64,000 nt of DNA from a virus: positions 62,001-126,000 of IMG/VR virus record IMGVR_UViG_3300045256_000282. One strand, given 5' to 3'. Below are positions 6,751 through 14,600 of this stretch, in pieces (position 1 is the stretch's first letter; every line of letters begins with the position of its first letter). The translations under genes were made by a program, and so were the position numbers. A model generated the notes under the pieces. That model was not told the origin of the DNA. It searched no databases and saw nothing but the letters and a program-made list of their open reading frames with translations.

Positions 6751-6989
6751 CTGAGCACCTCTCCGCGTCCCTGTTCTCCTGGCATCCATCCTTCGGATAC
6801 GAGATCATAAGGACTCTTTTCCATGGCCTTTTCGCACTCTAGGTGCATACGGCCAGTGTTGAAGTCGCCTTCCCAATGGTAGGCTCTGTATAGGTGTTTC
6901 TCACCCTTCTCGATCTTGGTAGCGCATCATTCACAAGAGTAATCCTTCCGACCTTTTACGTAGCTAGATCGAATTTCAGTATAGCTCAT
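6747..6989 (-). pseudogene. CxWC zinc-binding protein gene with in-frame TGA
   Basis: From ATG 6989 (overlapping the upstream TGA) the frame reads 20 residues to YSCE, then TGA, then CATKIEKGEKHLYRAY and onward to a stop at 6747 that overlaps the next ATG. The TGA replaces the residue between the two cysteines of a CxxC knuckle, where related phage proteins I recall carry Trp (CEWC). The later HLEC supplies another ligand. Both ends keep perfect ATGA coupling, so the full frame was recently a gene. Either a TGG to TGA nonsense mutation or readthrough inserting Trp. Confidence 0.65.
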
Positions 6990-7339
6990 TCTGGCCTCCG
7001 CTTGTAAAGCTCAATCTTGTAGATGCTATTGTAGGTCCTAAGAAGCCAGGTATCTGAATCTTCACCAGGTTCTGCGCTGATCGCAGCGCTAGTCCACATG
7101 CGATCACTCTTAAATCCGCGTCCGAAGCTCATGCACTTCTCGCCCGTCCAAGGATGAGCAGCAAATATAGCATCACCCACGTACACGTCACCAACTGGAA
7201 TCCAGGAGGATTGACCTTCTCGGTGTCTCGCAATCTTTGTAGCCCTGAAGATGGCATCACCCTTCTCGTCAAGCCAAGCCTGAAGTTTTGCCAAAGCCTT
7301 TTCGTCTACGGTATATGGTAAATCGTTATCGTTGCTCAT
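6986..7339 (-). CDS. Hypothetical protein, 117 aa
   Basis: 117-residue protein of unknown family. It contains a GDVYVGDAIFAAHPWTGE stretch and several Trp residues, suggesting a compact beta-rich fold. Its stop overlaps the start of the TGA-interrupted zinc gene. Confidence 0.65.
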   Translation of the reverse strand: MSNDNDLPYTVDEKALAKLQAWLDEKGDAIFRATKIARHREGQSSWIPVGDVYVGDAIFAAHPWTGEKCMSFGRGFKSDRMWTSAAISAEPGEDSDTWLLRTYNSIYKIELYKRRPE

Positions 7340-7357
7340 TTCTTCTTTCCTTCTCTT

Positions 7358-7609
7358 TTAAACTACACGTTCGTAAGTTTTATCAAAGATATCAGGCTTG
7401 CAAGGATAAAACTCACCGTTAACACCTTGGATTATGTAGTCACCCGGACTGGCGGTGATGATCCCTTCAAGGGTTGGAATCTCAATCTTACCCTCTGACG
7501 TCATGCTAGACATCAGGTTACCTATCCACTTGCTGATCTTTAGGAATGACTCAACACTTCCGTCGTAAAGCTCAGCCTCGATAATTACAGGTTTCTTACG
7601 GTAACGCAT
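7358..7609 (-). CDS. Conserved phage protein (PGDYIIQGVNGEFYPCKPDIF type)
   Basis: 83 residues. The C-terminal signature GDYIIQGVNGEFYPCKPDIF, with MRYRKKPVIIEA at the start, is one I recognise from many phages and prophages, where it is annotated only as a conserved phage protein. The start overlaps the preceding stop (TAATG at 7607-7611). Function unknown. Confidence 0.8.
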   Translation of the reverse strand: MRYRKKPVIIEAELYDGSVESFLKISKWIGNLMSSMTSEGKIEIPTLEGIITASPGDYIIQGVNGEFYPCKPDIFDKTYERVV

Positions 7610-7836
7610 TATTCACCTTTCGATCTCCAAAGTACTTTCTTGTTAAAATGATGCCTTATCCTGGCCTCTCCGTCAATAAACATCATAAGCTCTCCCTTGA
7701 GCTTACCTGGCCATCTCCAATGATTCTTGTGAAATCTTCCGACGATGCTCTCAAGCTCGTCAATGGCAAGTCCCGTATAGCTTAACGCTTCTTCTAATCT
7801 TTCTTCGTCTGATAGGTAAAAAGCAGAGTAGATCAT
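7609..7836 (-). CDS. Hypothetical protein, 75 aa
   Basis: Small helical protein (MIYSAFYLSDEER start) with ATGA overlap to the upstream gene and TAATG overlap to the downstream one. Family not recognised. Confidence 0.65.
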   Translation of the reverse strand: MIYSAFYLSDEERLEEALSYTGLAIDELESIVGRFHKNHWRWPGKLKGELMMFIDGEARIRHHFNKKVLWRSKGE

Positions 7837-8084
7837 AGCTCGTCCTCTCTTGCCTCTCTGAAGTCGCTAGGGTGAACCATGGCCACTATCTTACCATTGT
7901 ACCGAGCAACTATGCAATGACCAGGAACGTTAGGGATGTTGGATAGGAAGTAAACAACCTCACCTCTTTGGATGGGTCCAGAAATCAGGTCTGCGTCATC
8001 AATGAAAGCAGGATCAAATACAATAGCTTCGCCCTGTTGCCAGTTCGTGCGTCTTACAGGTTTGCTATTGCGCTGCTTCTTCAT
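7833..8084 (-). CDS. Hypothetical protein, 83 aa
   Basis: 83-residue basic-start protein (MKKQRNSKPVRRTNW) with a beta-rich body. Coupled by ATGA to the next gene. Possibly nucleic-acid-associated from its basic N-terminus, but this is a guess. Confidence 0.6.
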   Translation of the reverse strand: MKKQRNSKPVRRTNWQQGEAIVFDPAFIDDADLISGPIQRGEVVYFLSNIPNVPGHCIVARYNGKIVAMVHPSDFREAREDEL

Positions 8085-8093
8085 CGTTTCCTT

Positions 8094-8303
8094 TTACTTC
8101 TCCGCTCCACAGATAACAGAGTAGTCTCGCTCTCCCCATTTTCTGAACAACTTAACACAAGGAGAATCGTCGTAAAGCTCACCGCACCGCTTCTTGGTCT
8201 GAGCAAGAACCTTTCGGTCCTCTTCATTCCACGGGAAGCCGGACACGTTCTGCATCTTAGTCTCTGGACAGGATAGGGCGGCCAACGCTAGGAGAGTGAT
8301 CAC
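8094..8303 (-). CDS. Small predicted lipoprotein with Cys pairs, 69 aa
   Basis: A GTG start at 8303 overlaps the upstream stop (GTGA). A short hydrophobic N-terminus ends in ALSC (Cys12), a possible lipobox, although no basic residues precede it. The body has CGELYDDSPC, FRKWGERDY and a final CG, a pattern I recall from other phage small lipoproteins (SPCLKxF type). Likely exported; role unknown. Confidence 0.6.
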   Translation of the reverse strand: MITLLALAALSCPETKMQNVSGFPWNEEDRKVLAQTKKRCGELYDDSPCVKLFRKWGERDYSVICGAEK

Positions 8304-8467
8304 TCTTCACTCCTATTGTCAGCAAGCTCTAGCTGATATTCTACGGACGTGTTGGAGACAGCCTCGATAACCTCATCCATATGATCTTCTGGCACCTCTC
8401 GGTAGTTTCTCCAGAAGTCCTTAGGTTTCATATTTTCTTTAGCAATCTCGACACACATCAGGCACAT
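8300..8467 (-). CDS. Conserved small phage protein (MCLMCVEIAK), 55 aa
   Basis: ATG 8467 is preceded by GAGAGG. The product starts MCLMCVEIAKENMKP and is otherwise acidic and helical. The MCLMC start is familiar from other phage small proteins, where the CxxC may bind metal. It ends in a GTGA overlap with the small lipoprotein gene. Confidence 0.7.
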   Translation of the reverse strand: MCLMCVEIAKENMKPKDFWRNYREVPEDHMDEVIEAVSNTSVEYQLELADNRSEE

Positions 8468-8468
8468 A

Positions 8469-8669
8469 TTAACCTCTCAAGAGTACCTTCAAGATCAACG
8501 CACCAACAACCAGGACGGTGCCGATTACGGCAAGTCCCAAAAGGGTTGCGACGAACTGCGCCGCGTAAAAACCCAGGGTTGCTTTAAAGATCGTTTTAAA
8601 AGGGTGCTCTGCCAGTTGTTCTTTTGCTGCTTTGAGTAACTCGTTTGCTGAATCTTTGTTATTGTTCAT
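8469..8669 (-). CDS. Single-pass or hairpin membrane protein, 66 aa
   Basis: An N-terminal polar helix (about 30 residues) precedes a long hydrophobic region at about 33-62 (FVATLLGLAVIGTVLVVGAL). Predicted inner-membrane protein. It stops 1 nt before the MCLMC gene start. Could be a holin-like or regulatory membrane peptide, but there is no lysis context here. Confidence 0.6.
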   Translation of the reverse strand: MNNNKDSANELLKAAKEQLAEHPFKTIFKATLGFYAAQFVATLLGLAVIGTVLVVGALILKVLLRG

Positions 8670-8700
8670 TTTTTGCTTCCTTATTCGTTTGATTTACGTA

Positions 8701-8952
8701 TCAGTACGGAGAATCATTTCCCCTAGGCTCATGGTTGCTTCCTGCGATGTAATTACATACCGTGCAAGTCAACCTCTCGGTAGTGGGATGGTACGTCCAC
8801 TTGTGAGGTGGGCAGTTCTTTTCCTTACCGTGAACCTCATCCTGAAGCTCTTCTAGGATCTTCTGTCTTTTCTTCCTAGCATCAGCCTCCATCTTGTTTC
8901 CAAGCATAGCGAAACCTACTATAAAGATCAAGATAAAAGCAAATGTTAGCAT
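8701..8952 (-). CDS. Membrane-anchored zinc-ribbon protein, 83 aa
   Basis: An N-terminal transmembrane helix (FAFILIFIVGFAML) is followed by a charged helix and a C-terminal zinc site: CPPHKW then TCTVCNYIAG. Coupled to the upstream gene by TGATG. This membrane-plus-ribbon arrangement is common among phage small proteins; function unknown. Confidence 0.65.
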   Translation of the reverse strand: MLTFAFILIFIVGFAMLGNKMEADARKKRQKILEELQDEVHGKEKNCPPHKWTYHPTTERLTCTVCNYIAGSNHEPRGNDSPY

Positions 8953-9404
8953 CAGTGAAAGGTCCTTCCGCTATTGCTGCCGTCGTTTCCGCTGCCCTTT
9001 TTAGGTTTAGAGGTCGACTTATCCTGATCGTTTCGCAGCTCCTTGATCTTCTCAACAATTTCAGTCGTGAGTTTTTCGATAGTGTAGTGACCACCGCTGC
9101 TCAAGACCGTGTCCATACCAATGCAAAGACTTTTAAGCGCATTGGAGTGGATCGTACTGATAGCTCCTGCCAGTTCTTCCTTCGTGATCTTCTCTCCAGG
9201 CTTAACCATATCTTTATCTGACTCGAGATGGCCCGCCTCCATCTGACCAGCTCTTTGAAGCAGGAGGTGACTCATGCTGTCAAAAAGGGCACAGAAGTCC
9301 AACTCCTCGTCGAGGCCTTGGGTTGCAGTCTCGTCGATAAGAAGGCCAATCTTCTTATTAAAATCCTCTAACAATTTCTTTAATTTTGGGTCGATGTCAC
9401 TCAT
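8952..9404 (-). CDS. Hypothetical acidic helical protein, 150 aa
   Basis: 150 residues, helical for most of its length with charged heptad-like stretches, then a Ser/Lys/Gly-rich tail. No recognised motif. Translationally coupled to the membrane zinc-ribbon gene. Confidence 0.6.
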   Translation of the reverse strand: MSDIDPKLKKLLEDFNKKIGLLIDETATQGLDEELDFCALFDSMSHLLLQRAGQMEAGHLESDKDMVKPGEKITKEELAGAISTIHSNALKSLCIGMDTVLSSGGHYTIEKLTTEIVEKIKELRNDQDKSTSKPKKGSGNDGSNSGRTFH

Positions 9405-9585
9405 CTTTAGCTCCTAGCTCTCCGTTATTAAAAACTCCCTGCATCCGCATGACGTCCACCAAACCGTTTGCAGCCATTCGGATCTGTTCCTGAATAGATC
9501 TGATATTGTCCATTTCTTCAGACATCTTACTCGTTGTCTTATAAATCTTTCCATCAACCTCAATAGTTACCTTAATTTCCCTCAT
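9397..9585 (-). CDS. Hypothetical protein, 62 aa
   Basis: Start chosen at ATG 9585, which has GGGAGGG 7 nt upstream; the frame extends to 9648 without ribosome site support. MREIKVTIEVDGKIYK start followed by an amphipathic helix. Overlaps both neighbours slightly. Confidence 0.6.
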   Translation of the reverse strand: MREIKVTIEVDGKIYKTTSKMSEEMDNIRSIQEQIRMAANGLVDVMRMQGVFNNGELGAKDE

Positions 9586-9877
9586 CTTCGTACCCTCCCG
9601 GATAAACGTCGCCGTTCTCGTGAATCTTATCGTCCTCGTAGGGGGCAACAGCCCTACGATAAAACTCTAACTTGCATCCCTCTAAAGCTCCAACTATGTC
9701 GTTGTAGTTCTGGTAACGGGCTGAGTATCCGCCGTCAATGTTCTGACTTGTTATGAATGAAAGGCAAAGCTCTGTCAAAAGATAGTTAAGCTCTCCAGCG
9801 GTCTTGATGTCAGTGCCCTTGATCGTCGCTGTCAAGTTGCTTAGGTTTGAGCGATCCTTTTCTTTAATGTATGGCAT
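9572..9877 (-). CDS. Hypothetical protein, 101 aa
   Basis: 101 residues, mixed helix, no recognised motif. Overlaps the next gene by 14 nt and the previous gene by 14 nt. It sits in a group with the similarly sized genes at 8952-10172, several of which look helical and may belong together. Confidence 0.6.
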   Translation of the reverse strand: MPYIKEKDRSNLSNLTATIKGTDIKTAGELNYLLTELCLSFITSQNIDGGYSARYQNYNDIVGALEGCKLEFYRRAVAPYEDDKIHENGDVYPGGYEDEGN

Positions 9878-10172
9878 CTTTACCTCCAGGTAGTATCTTA
9901 AAAGAAACTCTTAGCATCTTAACAGCTTCCTCACAAAGTCTTTCGGACTCGCACAGTAAGGAAACACCATAGGCGGACGCGATAGCCCCACCGAGAGATT
10001 CTGGCGAGTTTTTTGATGCTGTTTGAAACAACTGCATCGAAGTCTTAACTGCTTCTATGCCAATCCTGATCTTCCCGATGTTCTTAAATCGCATAGTATC
10101 AGTCAAGTATTTATTAGCCTTGATCAGCCTAGCTACTGATTCGGAAAGTTCGGAGTTAATTGGATTCGACAT
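9864..10172 (-). CDS. Hypothetical helical protein, 102 aa
   Basis: 102-residue all-helical-looking protein (MSNPINSELSES start) in the tightly overlapping run from 10662 to 8701. Unknown function. Confidence 0.6.
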   Translation of the reverse strand: MSNPINSELSESVARLIKANKYLTDTMRFKNIGKIRIGIEAVKTSMQLFQTASKNSPESLGGAIASAYGVSLLCESERLCEEAVKMLRVSFKILPGGKDAIH

Positions 10173-10662
10173 CGTCCCTCGAGATCTTCGTAAGCTCTAT
10201 ATCCCCCAAGAGGATCATCACCCGACCGGAGTTCTTCTCTCCGATCCAGCGAAGCATCGTCTCCCTAAGATCGTTTAGGGTCTTAGCGGTCAGGTTAAGT
10301 TCTTCGTGATTTTTTATGACAACAGCAAGCCTATCTTGTGGACGCAGCCTAAGAGTTTTAACCTCTCTGATAAGCTTCGCAGCCTTGAGATCGTCTTCCG
10401 TTGGAGGATCAATCTTGTCAACTTCTTCGATGAGTTCCAGCACGTTTTGGATGATAAGGTCACTGTCAAGGGTTGAGGTGAAGCTTCTTTTTCCGCTTGA
10501 GGCAGTGACCGTCTTATCAGAATGGTCATAGGTAACTCGAACAGCTTCCAAACCCTGCTCGTCTGAGTAGGCATAGATGGTCTTAGACCCAGTGTATTCT
10601 GGAACACCTACTAGGGTGAAGTTCAGCTTAAAAAGTTGTGACTCAAGATCGTTGAAAAGCAT
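10156..10662 (-). CDS. Hypothetical protein, 168 aa
   Basis: 168 residues; N-terminal beta-rich part (FTLVGVPEYTGSKTIYAYSD) and helical C-terminal half. Overlaps the upstream phosphoesterase by 20 nt. No family recognised. Confidence 0.6.
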   Translation of the reverse strand: MLFNDLESQLFKLNFTLVGVPEYTGSKTIYAYSDEQGLEAVRVTYDHSDKTVTASSGKRSFTSTLDSDLIIQNVLELIEEVDKIDPPTEDDLKAAKLIREVKTLRLRPQDRLAVVIKNHEELNLTAKTLNDLRETMLRWIGEKNSGRVMILLGDIELTKISRDDVESN

Positions 10663-11371
10663 CGTAAACCTCTATTATCTCTTGTAGGGTAGCCGGTCTG
10701 TACTGGTTTGTCCAGGGCATCCCAGGGGAGTCAACGCCTACGTTGATCATGATCGAACCGTTTGGAGTCTTCCTAACTCCCCACTTCTCATGTACGTGGC
10801 CGCACAGTAGTGGCAGACCATCTTCGACCGCTGCGTACTTGTTGACCTTGTACTGTCTATCTTCCTCGTCAGCTATCGTGTACGCGCTCGAGTATGGGAT
10901 GTGATGCAGGTTAAACGTACCGATACCTGGTACCTCTAGTTGCCCTTTGACCATGATCTCGGACCATCCCCATGATTTATACTTTTCTTCCCATACCGCC
11001 CTGTTCTCAGGCTTCTTACCCTTCTTGTGCGAAGGATGGGGAAAGTCATGATTGCCAAGGACTAGGATCTTCTTTCCGTTCAAAAGCGGGGTGTAATACT
11101 CTACAGCTCGAGCTGCAAACGCAAAGTCACCCAGGTGATAAACAATATCTTCTGGAGAAACCACCGCATTCCAGTTACGAACCATGGCGTCGTTCATCTC
11201 TACGACGTCTTTCTGAATAGCCGCAGCCTTCTTCTCGGCGTCCTCGTAACCAACACTTGCCGAATCCTTAATGAAGTTATCGAGATTCGTGGTAAAGGGT
11301 CGACCACAATACCGAATTACGTTAGTGTGAAAAAAATGACTATCGCTCGTTAGAAAGATCTTCGCCGACAT
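10643..11371 (-). CDS. Second calcineurin-like metallophosphoesterase
   Basis: Start chosen at ATG 11371 (GGGAGAAGG upstream) because the metal motif begins immediately: TSDSHFFH at 8-15, HLGDF near 82, LGNHD near 105, and CGHVHEKW near 192. This is the phage-type phosphoesterase of about 240 residues, distinct from the one at 5705-6346. Hydrolyses phosphoesters of unknown identity. It overlaps the upstream small gene by 32 nt. Confidence 0.85.
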   Translation of the reverse strand: MSAKIFLTSDSHFFHTNVIRYCGRPFTTNLDNFIKDSASVGYEDAEKKAAAIQKDVVEMNDAMVRNWNAVVSPEDIVYHLGDFAFAARAVEYYTPLLNGKKILVLGNHDFPHPSHKKGKKPENRAVWEEKYKSWGWSEIMVKGQLEVPGIGTFNLHHIPYSSAYTIADEEDRQYKVNKYAAVEDGLPLLCGHVHEKWGVRKTPNGSIMINVGVDSPGMPWTNQYRPATLQEIIEVYDAFQRS

Positions 11372-11552
11372 CTGCTGCCTTCTCCCATTCGTAGTAGAAC
11401 TTGTTTCCTTCTTCGTCCTTGAAGACAGCATTCTTACCAACTGCTTTCATGAACATCAAAGCCCCCTTGCCGTTTTCTTTAGCAAGTTCTTTTACACGGC
11501 TTACAAAATCTTTGTAATCCGAGGCTTTTATCTTCACGTAGTAATGGTACAT
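11340..11552 (-). CDS. Hypothetical protein, 70 aa
   Basis: 70-residue protein (MYHYYVKIKASDYKDF) with strand-helix-strand character. Start overlaps the preceding stop (TAATG). Unknown function. Confidence 0.65.
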   Translation of the reverse strand: MYHYYVKIKASDYKDFVSRVKELAKENGKGALMFMKAVGKNAVFKDEEGNKFYYEWEKAADVGEDLSNER

Positions 11553-11698
11553 TAGGCCGCTTTCTTCTTGCTCTTCTTCGAGTTATCGAGTACCACCTTG
11601 TTGATCAGCACCTTAGCCTTAAAATCAACGTAGTAAACGATGGTCTCAGGTTGCTTCTTAGCTTCCGTCTTCTTAGGTTCTAGCTTGATAATGTTCAT
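11552..11698 (-). CDS. Small basic protein, 48 aa
   Basis: ATG 11698 with AGGAGA 8 nt upstream and a promoter at 11718-11746. Product MNIIKLEPKKTEAKKQ... ends in SKKSKKKAA-type Lys-rich tail. First gene of the run that includes the second phosphoesterase. Unknown function. Confidence 0.65.
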   Translation of the reverse strand: MNIIKLEPKKTEAKKQPETIVYYVDFKAKVLINKVVLDNSKKSKKKAA

Positions 11699-11717
11699 GG
11701 TCTTATCTCCTGAGAAC

Positions 11718-11746
11718 AGGATACCTAGTTGTACTCTTTAGGTCAA
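11718..11746 (-). promoter_or_regulatory. Sigma70-type promoter
   Basis: Minus-strand TTGACC, 17-nt spacer, TATCCT. Heads the operon from 11698 leftward, and its -35 lies directly after the end of the frameshifted gene at 11750. Confidence 0.7.
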
Positions 11747-11749
11747 GCT

Positions 11750-12078
11750 TTATCTTTGAAATTTCTTACACCAGTGACTGTGTCCAGGATGACCCAGCTT
11801 ATCTGCACCACACTCGCATATGGGCCTATTCCATCCGCCGTCCGCGTACAGCTTATGAACGTTTATACCGGGGGGGCTGGCGGTCCAGAGACTTGGCCAT
11901 AATTGGCAATGTAATCAAATCCACCATAACCTGTGTCGTAGCTAACCCACTCGTAATAGGACCCATCATAGTCGACGTAATACAGATCAATCTTAGCTTG
12001 CTCAAAGCTTCCCCAATACGTGATCTCTTTGGCGACCTTTCCGCCGTACCTGTTGTTCAGATGGGCCAAGATTCTCAT
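11750..12078 (-). CDS. Zinc-tail protein split by a C7 tract (-1 frameshift)
   Basis: From ATG 12078 the zero frame encodes 71 residues (to 11863) and stops just after a run of seven C (11870-11876 on the plus strand as G). A -1 shift in the run continues the protein for 37 more codons to a TAA at 11750, adding PICECGADKLGHPGHSHWCK. The same tail pattern, CxCGAxKxxxPxxxHxHWCK, ends the intact gene at 22013-22336, so the shifted frame is very likely real coding. The zero-frame context C CCC CCG fits a -1 slippery heptamer. Alternatives are phase variation, a decayed gene or a homopolymer sequencing error. Confidence 0.6.
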
Positions 12079-12081
12079 AGC

Positions 12082-12180
12082 TCACTTCATGTTGGGTTTA
12101 TTGATCCACCAGTATGTGCCTAGGGCTGTTGCAGCAAGTACGGATAAGACCTTGATGATAATGGAAAGTACGGTAAGCAT
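12082..12180 (-). CDS. Small membrane peptide, 32 aa
   Basis: ATG 12180 overlaps the upstream stop (TGATG). Product is nearly all one transmembrane helix (TVLSIIIKVLSVLAATALG) with a short basic tail. Its stop lies 3 nt before the next ATG. Role unknown. Confidence 0.55.
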   Translation of the reverse strand: MLTVLSIIIKVLSVLAATALGTYWWINKPNMK

Positions 12181-12986
12181 CAAGAACTCTTCTTTACGTA
12201 TCCTGTGTTCTTCTTCTCCCATTGCTGGTCGTCATCAAACGACTTTGGGCCAAGGTCAAACATGTGCATGGAGACGGACTGCTCGACCTTCACCGGATGG
12301 AGACCTGGAAACTTCTTCTTGCAAAACTTAGTAACCATACCTTCAAGTTCTTCATAGTAAGACTTGGTCAGGTACATGTTGTATAAAAGCTCTTGAGTAG
12401 CATCTTTTCCGATACGATCAATGAACGTGTCCCAAAAAGCTACGAGAGGGGATTGTCCTCGCTTAACCTTCAAGGATTTTAAATCAGGCAAAGAGACCTC
12501 TTCGTAGTCTTCTTGGTTCAAGATCTCAGGCTGACGAGGAGGGCGGCTAGCAATGATCTCTTCGTCGGTCTTTACCTTCGGGATTCCATCAGCTACGAAC
12601 GTGTATTCAGAATCGCGCAGTAGAACTCTACCGTCTTTATGAACCTCAACCACCGCCTTTGATAGGTTTGGACTATCTTCTGCGCCAAATCTTCCTTCTG
12701 ACTCGTACAAGACAAATACGCTGGTGCCGAGATCCTTAGCCAGATCCTTGATCGACTGAATCTCCTTAGTCACGTCAAGGTCACCATACCAGATCTTGCC
12801 GTGCTCTTTCGTAAACACGTTAGCGTTAAAAACTACGAGGTTGCTAGGATTGTCGTAACGATAAATCGACTTAGACCCTCCGACCATCTTACCCATGTCG
12901 CCCAAGTTAAACTGGGCGATCTTCTCAGGAGTCGAACCCTTCTGTTTAAAATCTGACGGAAATGGTACGGTTTTACTTGTTTTCAT
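12180..12986 (-). CDS. Hypothetical protein, 268 aa
   Basis: Start chosen at ATG 12986 (AAGGGAGAA upstream); the longer frame to 13064 overlaps ThyX too far. 268 residues with no recognised catalytic motif; the middle has Lys/Asp-rich segments and a Pro-rich turn (SRPPRQPEI). It directly follows and overlaps thyX, so it is co-expressed with it. Confidence 0.65.
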   Translation of the reverse strand: MKTSKTVPFPSDFKQKGSTPEKIAQFNLGDMGKMVGGSKSIYRYDNPSNLVVFNANVFTKEHGKIWYGDLDVTKEIQSIKDLAKDLGTSVFVLYESEGRFGAEDSPNLSKAVVEVHKDGRVLLRDSEYTFVADGIPKVKTDEEIIASRPPRQPEILNQEDYEEVSLPDLKSLKVKRGQSPLVAFWDTFIDRIGKDATQELLYNMYLTKSYYEELEGMVTKFCKKKFPGLHPVKVEQSVSMHMFDLGPKSFDDDQQWEKKNTGYVKKSS

Positions 12987-13641
12987 TTGTTTCTCCCTTC
13001 CATCCAAGCGCCTCCGCAATAGATGGGAATTCTTTTTTAAAGATCTCACGAGCCTCCAAGGCAATCTCCTTGTGTTCTAGCTGTGTTCCGTTTGCTGAAC
13101 GTAGATCTATGTAGTGAACCCAGCTTCTTACCGGGCCTGTCATGTAGAGCTTGGTCTTAGTTCCTAAAGGAAGAAGAAACCTAGCACATTCTTTTGCGAT
13201 ACCTCGTCGCAAAGCTTCTTGATAAAGGGCTTCAGCAGTCGTGTTAACGCCTATCGCCGCATTTAAGAACCAGTCGACATCCTTTGCTGGGAGATCATCG
13301 ACACTGTTCTGCCTGTTCTTAACATCTTGACGTCTCGGCTCGTGAAGCATGAACTCCGTGACCTCGGCGTAACGTTGACTGAATTCTTGAAAAGTAAAAC
13401 TTCTGTGCCTGAGGATCTGAGCTGCGATAGCTCTACTAGTTTCGATCTCAAGGGTCATGAAGGCGTGCTCAAAAGGGCTCCAGTGATTATTCTTGATCAG
13501 GTAGCTGATAAGCTTTGGTGCCGTCTCAAAGTTGTTCTGGTTTGATGGATTACTGACCCTAGCAACAAAAGAGATAAGCTCTTCTGCAGCTTTTCCGTCA
13601 AGATCTCCGACTCCCTTTGTTACTGCAACAAGCTTAACCAT
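12973..13641 (-). CDS. thyX: Flavin-dependent thymidylate synthase
   Basis: 222 residues. Makes dTMP from dUMP using FAD, NADPH and methylene-tetrahydrofolate. The ThyX signature RHRx7S is present as RHRSFTFQEFSQRY (about 78-91), with HWSPFEH before it and a C-terminal RSWVHYIDLR, the region that binds dUMP. Size is normal for the family. With the dUTPase at 17704-18162 it forms a dUTP to dUMP to dTMP route. Ends overlapping the 268-aa gene. Confidence 0.95.
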   Translation of the reverse strand: MVKLVAVTKGVGDLDGKAAEELISFVARVSNPSNQNNFETAPKLISYLIKNNHWSPFEHAFMTLEIETSRAIAAQILRHRSFTFQEFSQRYAEVTEFMLHEPRRQDVKNRQNSVDDLPAKDVDWFLNAAIGVNTTAEALYQEALRRGIAKECARFLLPLGTKTKLYMTGPVRSWVHYIDLRSANGTQLEHKEIALEAREIFKKEFPSIAEALGWKGETNENK

Positions 13642-13838
13642 GACTGCCTTGCTCCTTTAGCCGCACATTGACGAATACGCTCACGAGTTACGTGAGCAAC
13701 CTCTGCCATTCTCTCTAAGGATACTCCAGCAGCCACGCCACGTAAAGACCTTCCCACCCTAGAAGTGTGCTTAAATTGACTGTGCTTTAATAGGTACTTA
13801 GCTTCGCTCTTGGTCGGAAGGATCGTTTCCTGAGCCAT
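13620..13838 (-). CDS. Small helix-turn-helix DNA-binding protein, 72 aa
   Basis: The in-frame ATG at 13838 gives 72 residues; the open frame goes back to 13976 but that part is out-of-frame overlap with the upstream gene. The C-terminal half, SLERMAEVAHVTRERIRQ, resembles a sigma-factor region 4 helix-turn-helix. Likely a small transcription regulator. Start uncertain. Confidence 0.6.
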   Translation of the reverse strand: MAQETILPTKSEAKYLLKHSQFKHTSRVGRSLRGVAAGVSLERMAEVAHVTRERIRQCAAKGARQSWLSLLQ

Positions 13839-14193
13839 CAGCTTCCGCTGAATCTGAAACCAGATCTTCATTAACCTGTGTTGTATTTTCTTGATCATCT
13901 TCTTCTCCCATAAGAGATACGATAGCCGCATGCTTACTTTCAGAAAGGATTGAGCCGATCTCACCGACCAGCGCACCAGAGTCTTCCACTAAGGCTGCGT
14001 GCTCGATCGATTCGTGGGCGTACTCATTACCCATCTCAAGCCAATGAAGACTCTCAGAAGGCTCTTCGGACTTCTCGGAGATCAAGTATGCTGCGATAGC
14101 TCTGCTCCCCCACTTGATAGCGGTCTCTTTTTGGATATCCTGATAAGACTTCTTGTCAAGCTCCTGTAGCGCTGCGTCGACGTCAAATTGCAT
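13798..14193 (-). CDS. Hypothetical acidic protein, 131 aa
   Basis: 131 residues: a helical N-terminal two-thirds and a very acidic disordered tail (EEDDQENTT onward). Unknown family. Overlaps the HTH gene by about 40 nt. Confidence 0.65.
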   Translation of the reverse strand: MQFDVDAALQELDKKSYQDIQKETAIKWGSRAIAAYLISEKSEEPSESLHWLEMGNEYAHESIEHAALVEDSGALVGEIGSILSESKHAAIVSLMGEEDDQENTTQVNEDLVSDSAEADGSGNDPSDQERS

Positions 14194-14194
14194 A

Positions 14195-14530
14195 TCAGCT
14201 ATCCTCTAACTTTCGAGGCGCAAAAGGACGTGGAGGACGGCGATCGCGTGAAGCCTTAAGCTTAGCCAAACCAGCGCCTGGGCGAAGGATGTCTTGCGAG
14301 ATAAGTTTTTCTCGAAGAGCCTTAGTTTGTTCTTTTGACATGAAACCGTCGTAGGGCTCACCGACCTTGATCTGTCCTGAAGAGAGGAGCTTTTGACGAA
14401 ACTTTGAGGCGTCTTGGTCTGTCATCTCTCGAGGTAGGCCATACCCAGGAACACGAAGCTCCTGAGCACTAGGGATCTCGCGCTTACTTGGACGAACAGT
14501 GATCTTATCTTTTTGTGATGGCTTGTACAT
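14195..14530 (-). CDS. Hypothetical protein, 111 aa
   Basis: Start at ATG 14530 rather than 14554 because AAGGAGAAGG lies just upstream. Two similar segments are visible: REMTDQDASKFRQKLLSSGQ and SKEQTKALREKLISQDIL, suggesting a duplicated helical motif. Basic Pro/Arg-rich tail. A TATATT -10-like hexamer lies near 14566-14571. Confidence 0.65.
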   Translation of the reverse strand: MYKPSQKDKITVRPSKREIPSAQELRVPGYGLPREMTDQDASKFRQKLLSSGQIKVGEPYDGFMSKEQTKALREKLISQDILRPGAGLAKLKASRDRRPPRPFAPRKLEDS

Positions 14531-14600
14531 ACCTTCTCCTTTTTTGAAGTCCATGACATGAATATATCATGAGGGAGAAGGGTTAAAAAGGGGAAAGTTG

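Noticed and set aside
6906-6940. Use of an alternative genetic code with TGA as Trp across the phage
   Set aside because: Several genes clearly end at TGA in ATGA overlaps (for example 27215, 28267, 28767, 30429), so TGA is a normal stop here.
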